Assembly: GCA_041675505.1 (NCBI GenBank)
Contig: JBAYTR010000007.1
Coordinates: forward strand, 1-64,000
DNA: 64,000 nucleotides
DNA from: JAGPCK01 sp041675505
GTDB lineage: Bacteria; Bacteroidota; Bacteroidia; UKL13-3
Direction: 5' to 3'
Part shown: positions 59,920-64,000 of the stretch, one piece after another
Layout of the letters: the number at the start of each line of letters is the position of its first letter
How positions within the stretch are numbered: the first letter of the stretch is position 1
Notes under the pieces: generated by a model
What the model was told of the DNA's origin: nothing
Database searches by the model: none
Seen by the model: only the letters and a program-made list of their open reading frames with translations
Program-made: the position numbers and the translations under genes

Positions 59920-61812
59920 TTGAATCAGAAAAATCTCATTTTTGCCTGGTTAATATTTGCTCTATCGCTGGGAAGCATAGTAACTGCATTTGCAGAAAAT
60001 AATCCCACGGCTGATAGTTTGTATGCCGTTATAGAAGCCACAGAAAACGACACCACTAAAATAGACCTGCTTATAGCACTGAGCGAACAGTTTGAAGAAA
60101 AGGATAAGGCAAAGGCTTTAGATATACTCAACTCTGCTCTCAAATTAGCTACAACAGCCGATTCAAAAATTCGGCAAGCCTCTATTCTGAGAGCAATCGG
60201 AAATATCTATATCAGTCAGGCTGATTTAGACAAAGCTACTCAGGTACTGTTTTCTTCCATAAGAATAAGTGAGGATATTAAAGAATGGGAAGGTGCGGCT
60301 TCAGCATACATTTTATTGGGCCGACTTCACATGGAAAAAGGTTTGGATGATAATGCCTCTAAAAACGCACTCAAATATTTTATAAAATCACTTGGCGCAC
60401 TGGAAAAAGCCGGAAACAAAAAAAGAATTGCCGCAGTACTTAACAATATTGGCACTGCATACGGTTCCATGAACGACTATTCAACGGCTATTGAATATTT
60501 ATTGAAAAGTCTGAAAATTCGTGAAGAGATAAAAGACGATGCGGGCATTGCCTCCACGCTCAGCAACATAGGCTTAATATATTCCCATCAAAATGATTAT
60601 GATAAAGCACTGATTTATCAAATAAAAAGTCTGGTCATTCGCGAACGCATTGGCGACAAAAAAATGATTGCCAATTCCATGAATAACATAGGTGATGTTT
60701 ATGCTGCCAAAGGCGATTATGACAAAGCAATAGAATGGTTAAAAAAAGGTCTGAAACGGGCAACAGATATAGGCAACAAAAATTTCGAGAAGAACAGTTA
60801 TGAAGGTTTAATGGAAGTTTATGAGGCAAAAAATGATTTTGCCAATGCCCTAGTTTATGCCAGAAAGTATGAGGAGTTAAAAGACATGATGCTAAACGCT
60901 GAAAGCGATGAGCAGATACAAGAACTTGAAACAAAGTATGAAACCGAAAAGAAAGAAAAAACCATACAAAATCTCACACAGGAACAACTTGCCAAAGAGA
61001 CCGAGATTGTAAGAAGAAGAACGGTAAACACCTCTGTACTTATAGGTGCTGCTGTTATTGCCTTAGTGCTGGTATTTACCTACCGCACGTACAGACAAAA
61101 GCAACAGGCCAACGAATTACTGACTAAATTGGACAAAGAGAAAAATGAATTTTTAGGTATTGCGGCACATGACTTGAAAAATCCGCTGCAAACCATTATC
61201 GGGTATTGCCAGATGCAAACAAGTTACTTTGATAAACTGAGTAAAGAAAAAATTCTTAAACAAACCAACAACATTGAAATCACCTCATCACGCATGCTTG
61301 ATTTGGTAAGCAATCTGCTTGATATAAATGCCATAGAAGATGGCTTGGTAAAGGTGGATAAAGAAAAAACTGCTCTGTCGCCCTTGTTGGAAAAGATTAC
61401 AGAGAGTATAGAGAATCAGGCATTACAGAAATCGATTAGAGTACAACTGAAAACAACGGAAAAAAATATGGAGGTAATTACCGACCCCCTTCTTTTACGA
61501 CAAATTATAGAAAATTTATTGAGCAATGCTATAAAGTACTCTCCTGAATCATCTGAAGTATTACTGACTTGTACAAGAATAAACGGTGCAATTGAGGTGG
61601 CCATAAAAGACAGCGGCCAGGGCATTCCGGTAAACGAACAGGAAAGGTTATTTAAAAAGTTTTCTACGTTAAGTACCCGCCCCACTGCCGGTGAATCTTC
61701 TCACGGTTTAGGTTTATCCATTGTGAAAAAACTGTCGGACTTGTTAAATATTCAAGTGAGCTTCGAAAGTGAACAAGGTAAAGGTTCCACATTTAAACTT
61801 TTACTTCCATGA
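59920..61812 (+). CDS. TPR-containing sensor histidine kinase (first of two paralogues)
   Basis: A 630-residue membrane kinase. It starts with TTG at 59920, which opens the signal peptide (NQKNLIFAWLIFALSLGS to AFAE). Periplasmic TPR repeats span about 70-330 (SNIGLIYSHQNDYDKALIYQIKSL, NNIGDVYAAKGDYDKAIEWLKKGL). A coiled coil comes next, one membrane helix at about 370-388, HisKA with His417 (GIAAHDLKNPLQTI) and HATPase (NLLSNAIKYS, DSGQGIP, HGLGLSIVKKLSD). The ligand of the TPR domain is unknown. It overlaps the next kinase gene by 4 bp. Confidence 0.92.
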   Translation: MNQKNLIFAWLIFALSLGSIVTAFAENNPTADSLYAVIEATENDTTKIDLLIALSEQFEEKDKAKALDILNSALKLATTADSKIRQASILRAIGNIYISQADLDKATQVLFSSIRISEDIKEWEGAASAYILLGRLHMEKGLDDNASKNALKYFIKSLGALEKAGNKKRIAAVLNNIGTAYGSMNDYSTAIEYLLKSLKIREEIKDDAGIASTLSNIGLIYSHQNDYDKALIYQIKSLVIRERIGDKKMIANSMNNIGDVYAAKGDYDKAIEWLKKGLKRATDIGNKNFEKNSYEGLMEVYEAKNDFANALVYARKYEELKDMMLNAESDEQIQELETKYETEKKEKTIQNLTQEQLAKETEIVRRRTVNTSVLIGAAVIALVLVFTYRTYRQKQQANELLTKLDKEKNEFLGIAAHDLKNPLQTIIGYCQMQTSYFDKLSKEKILKQTNNIEITSSRMLDLVSNLLDINAIEDGLVKVDKEKTALSPLLEKITESIENQALQKSIRVQLKTTEKNMEVITDPLLLRQIIENLLSNAIKYSPESSEVLLTCTRINGAIEVAIKDSGQGIPVNEQERLFKKFSTLSTRPTAGESSHGLGLSIVKKLSDLLNIQVSFESEQGKGSTFKLLLP

Positions 61813-63704
61813 GAGAGAAATTTGTTTTTTGCCTCTTCCTGCTCACGGCTGTAATTACACACAGTTGCCTGGCTGCTACAGAAGACTCTGAGCTCTCACA
61901 GCTGATTGACAGCCTTAGAAAGCGCAGTGAAATGAACCTTCATGATACTGAAAAAATGAAGGTGTACTATGATTTGGGCGACTATCTGGTAAAGGCAGAA
62001 CCCGAGGCTGCCAAGAAGTATCTTGACCTTTCGCTGGCACTCAGCGAAAAATATAATAACCTTAAATTAAAGAAAAGAAATCTGGAGCGCATTGGTGTTT
62101 ATTTCAAAGACAAAGGCAAATACGGCATTGCCTTAAGCTACCAGATAAATGCACTAAGAATAGCTGAAAAACAACAGGACACATTCGGCATAGCGGTGTG
62201 TTGTAACAACATTGGCGTCATATATAAAAGTTTACACAAGTATGATAAGGCCTTGGAGTATTATTTACGCTCCAATAAATTGTGTGAACTGGCCAATAAA
62301 ACACAGGGATACATTATGACCCTGAACAATATCGGAACCACATACAATGATCAGGGCGACTATAAAAAGGCTAAACCATATTATGAAAAAGCATTGGAAA
62401 AAGCCAGAGAAACTGATGATAACAGTGCCATAAGTGTTGCTTTAAACAACTTAGGTGAAGTGTATGCTATGGAGGAAAAACATGACAAAGCATTGTTGTG
62501 TTTTAAACAGTGCCTGGAAATTGACCGGAAGGTGGGCGACCAGTTTGGCGAATTACTTTCCATCATCAACATAGCCGGCTCCTACGTTAACCTGCAACAG
62601 TATAAACAAGCCGAGAGTGAATATTATCTGGCATTTGAACTGGCACATAAACTAAACGGAAATTACTATTTGAGTGACATACACAAAAACCTTTCAGAGC
62701 TGTTCACTAAAATGGCTAATCACAAAAAGGCCTTTGAACATTTTAAATTACATGTAAGTTATAAAGACAGCATCTTTAATGAAGAGAACAATAAAAACCT
62801 CTCAGATTTACAACTGCAGTATGAAACAGAAAAAAAGGAACAAGCTATAGTTTCACTCAATAATGAAAAAGAGTACAAAAATGCAAAAATAAAAATGCAA
62901 AAATCAGTACAAGTGGTGAGTATTTCCATTGGTCTTCTGCTGCTGCTCTCTCTACTTTCATTATATAATTTATACCGCCTTAAAGCGAGAACAAATGAAC
63001 AGCTCATATTGCTGAATAAAGAAAAAAATGAATTCCTCAGTATTGCTGCGCATGACTTAAAAAATCCCTTGCAAACCATTAAAGGGTATTGCCGCATGCA
63101 AAAAGACTATTTCGATAAACTGAGCAAAGAAAAAATGCTGCACTATACCCACAACATTGAAATAGCTGCACGCAATATGGTAGAATTAATCAGTAACCTG
63201 CTCGATATAAATGCCATTGAATCCGGACATATCAAAAACCAAACTGAAGACATTAACCTGAATGAGTTTATGGAAAAAGTGGTTGAGAATTTCAGGTTAG
63301 CTGCAAATCAGAAAAACATATGGTTGTTATTTGTTCCGCATAAAGAAATCTCCATTATGGCTGCTGATGCCTCCTGGTTAAAACAAATTGCCGACAACCT
63401 AATGAGCAATGCCATCAAATACTCTCCCATTAACAGTGAGGTTACACTGGCTATTATTAATGATGGCAAAACCTGTGGCTTTTATGTACAAGACCATGGC
63501 GAAGGCATAAGTAAGACTGATCAAAAGCAACTCTTTAATAAATTTACACGCCTGTCGTCAAAACCTACTGCGGGTGAAAGCAGCAATGGATTGGGGCTTT
63601 CCATCGTAAAAAAATTAGCTGATATTATAGGTGCTGATATCCTATGCGACTCTGATACGGGCAAGGGATGCAGGTTTACCGTTGTGATGCAAAATGAAAA
63701 ATAA
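61809..63704 (+). CDS. TPR-containing sensor histidine kinase (second paralogue)
   Basis: A 631-residue paralogue of the preceding kinase with the same order: signal peptide (to CLAA), TPRs at about 75-325 (NNIGVIYKSLHKYDKALEYYLRS, NNIGTTYNDQGDYKKAKPYYEKAL), coiled coil, membrane helix near 368-390, HisKA with His415 (SIAAHDLKNPLQTI) and HATPase (NLMSNAIKYS, DHGEGIS, NGLGLSIVKKLAD). The kinase halves are much more alike than the TPR halves, as expected after duplication and divergence of input. Its start overlaps the first kinase (ATGA), and its end overlaps the following LytS-like gene by 11 bp. Confidence 0.92.
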   Translation: MREKFVFCLFLLTAVITHSCLAATEDSELSQLIDSLRKRSEMNLHDTEKMKVYYDLGDYLVKAEPEAAKKYLDLSLALSEKYNNLKLKKRNLERIGVYFKDKGKYGIALSYQINALRIAEKQQDTFGIAVCCNNIGVIYKSLHKYDKALEYYLRSNKLCELANKTQGYIMTLNNIGTTYNDQGDYKKAKPYYEKALEKARETDDNSAISVALNNLGEVYAMEEKHDKALLCFKQCLEIDRKVGDQFGELLSIINIAGSYVNLQQYKQAESEYYLAFELAHKLNGNYYLSDIHKNLSELFTKMANHKKAFEHFKLHVSYKDSIFNEENNKNLSDLQLQYETEKKEQAIVSLNNEKEYKNAKIKMQKSVQVVSISIGLLLLLSLLSLYNLYRLKARTNEQLILLNKEKNEFLSIAAHDLKNPLQTIKGYCRMQKDYFDKLSKEKMLHYTHNIEIAARNMVELISNLLDINAIESGHIKNQTEDINLNEFMEKVVENFRLAANQKNIWLLFVPHKEISIMAADASWLKQIADNLMSNAIKYSPINSEVTLAIINDGKTCGFYVQDHGEGISKTDQKQLFNKFTRLSSKPTAGESSNGLGLSIVKKLADIIGADILCDSDTGKGCRFTVVMQNEK

Positions 63705-64000
63705 GGCACAATTACACCTGGACGGACTTAAATACCAGCTTAGTCAGCATTTCATTTTTAATGTAATGAATACCCTGCGCATTCTTATACGCAAGGAACC
63801 TGAACAAGCCACAACAATGCTGAACACCTTCAGCGAATACCTCCGTTTTGCTTTGCACAAAACAACCGAATTCTATTCCACTCTTGAAAATGAACTTACG
63901 GGAATTGATTTGTTTATTCGCTTGCAGGAGTTGCGCTTTAAAAAGCAAACCCATCTCGTTAAAACTATTTCTCCCGAAACACTTTGTAAAGAAATACCCG
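63694..64000 (+). CDS. LytS-type (PF06580) histidine kinase without an input domain, 5' part
   Basis: Open from ATG 63694 to the window end, 102 codons so far. After about 12 residues the phospho-acceptor region LKYQLSQHFIFNVMNTLR appears, the counterpart of LKAQINPHFLFNSLNTL in PF06580 kinases, then LNTFSEYLRFALHK and ENELTGIDLFIRLQELRFK. There is no signal peptide, TPR or membrane helix ahead of it, so this kinase domain is cytosolic and bare. The usual Pro before His is replaced by Gln (S-Q-H-F). It overlaps the second TPR kinase by 11 bp and should be translationally coupled. The HATPase part lies beyond the window. Confidence 0.85.
   Translation, partial: MKNKAQLHLDGLKYQLSQHFIFNVMNTLRILIRKEPEQATTMLNTFSEYLRFALHKTTEFYSTLENELTGIDLFIRLQELRFKKQTHLVKTISPETLCKEIP

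Noticed and set aside
1..64000. CRISPR array, prophage, integrase or known defence system
   Set aside because: No regularly spaced repeats with spacers, no phage structural genes, and no restriction, toxin-antitoxin, retron, CBASS or similar genes were recognised on either strand.

Overview
The window looks like a Bacteroidota chromosome segment of moderate GC, most likely from a free-living, Chitinophagales- or Sphingobacteriales-like lineage; this placement is an inference. The support is: several secreted proteins with type IX secretion (T9SS) C-terminal sorting domains (type A at 1647-4169, 6667-8391, 23051-24652 and 51615-53789; type B at 56860-57504), a short 287-residue primary sigma factor, DUF4476, DUF3108 and DUF6252-like families, and repeated TAnnTTTG promoter motifs close upstream of start codons.

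Layout. 1-606: the C-terminal part of a ComM/YifB ATPase that joins abruptly to unrelated sequence at about 120. 625-4169: two small lipoproteins and a large T9SS cargo protein. 4288-5969: purK-purE. 5977-6667: a REP-associated Y1 transposase (RAYT) gene between two near-identical palindromic elements. 6667-10867: a T9SS adhesin-like protein, a predicted small RNA in the 589-bp gap, and a secreted zinc peptidase. 10984-16282: an ALDH7-type dehydrogenase, a DUF3108 protein, a 7TM sensor kinase and threonine aldolase. The 3' end of the aldolase gene is repeated 926 bp downstream, around an inserted lipoprotein gene. 17225-22929: a phosphate uptake cluster (two PiT permeases, a DUF47/PhoU-like regulator and an outer-membrane porin), with Pho-box-like TTAACA direct repeats in front of the first permease and the porin. 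23051-26674: a lamin-tail T9SS protein and an acyl-CoA synthetase.

26675-30650 is an AT-rich accessory island. It holds an 810-residue MORN-repeat protein and two unknown proteins, with copies of a double-hairpin repeat on both sides of the MORN gene; a third copy lies at 58.2 kb. 30664-45235 is mostly housekeeping: a HAD phosphatase, a CAU tRNA (probably Ile2), purS, an M28 peptidase, a LysE exporter, the primary sigma factor, a DegP-like protease without PDZ, feoAB, glutamate dehydrogenase and dihydrolipoyl dehydrogenase. 45385-57963 carries envelope proteins (DUF4476 repeats, prolyl oligopeptidase, a UbiA-like membrane protein convergent with a CrtI-like oxidoreductase, a BNR-repeat T9SS protein, a thioredoxin), a tandem universal stress protein and a TrmA/RlmD-family RNA methyltransferase.

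57964-59470 is rich in hairpins and repeats. It leads into a signalling operon (59478 to the window end): a lone receiver, two paralogous TPR sensor kinases, and the start of a LytS-type (PF06580) kinase that has no sensor domain. No prophage, CRISPR array, integrase or known defence system was seen. The least explained items are the hairpin repeat families, the predicted ncRNA at 8735-8880, the insertion behind threonine aldolase and the kinase operon.
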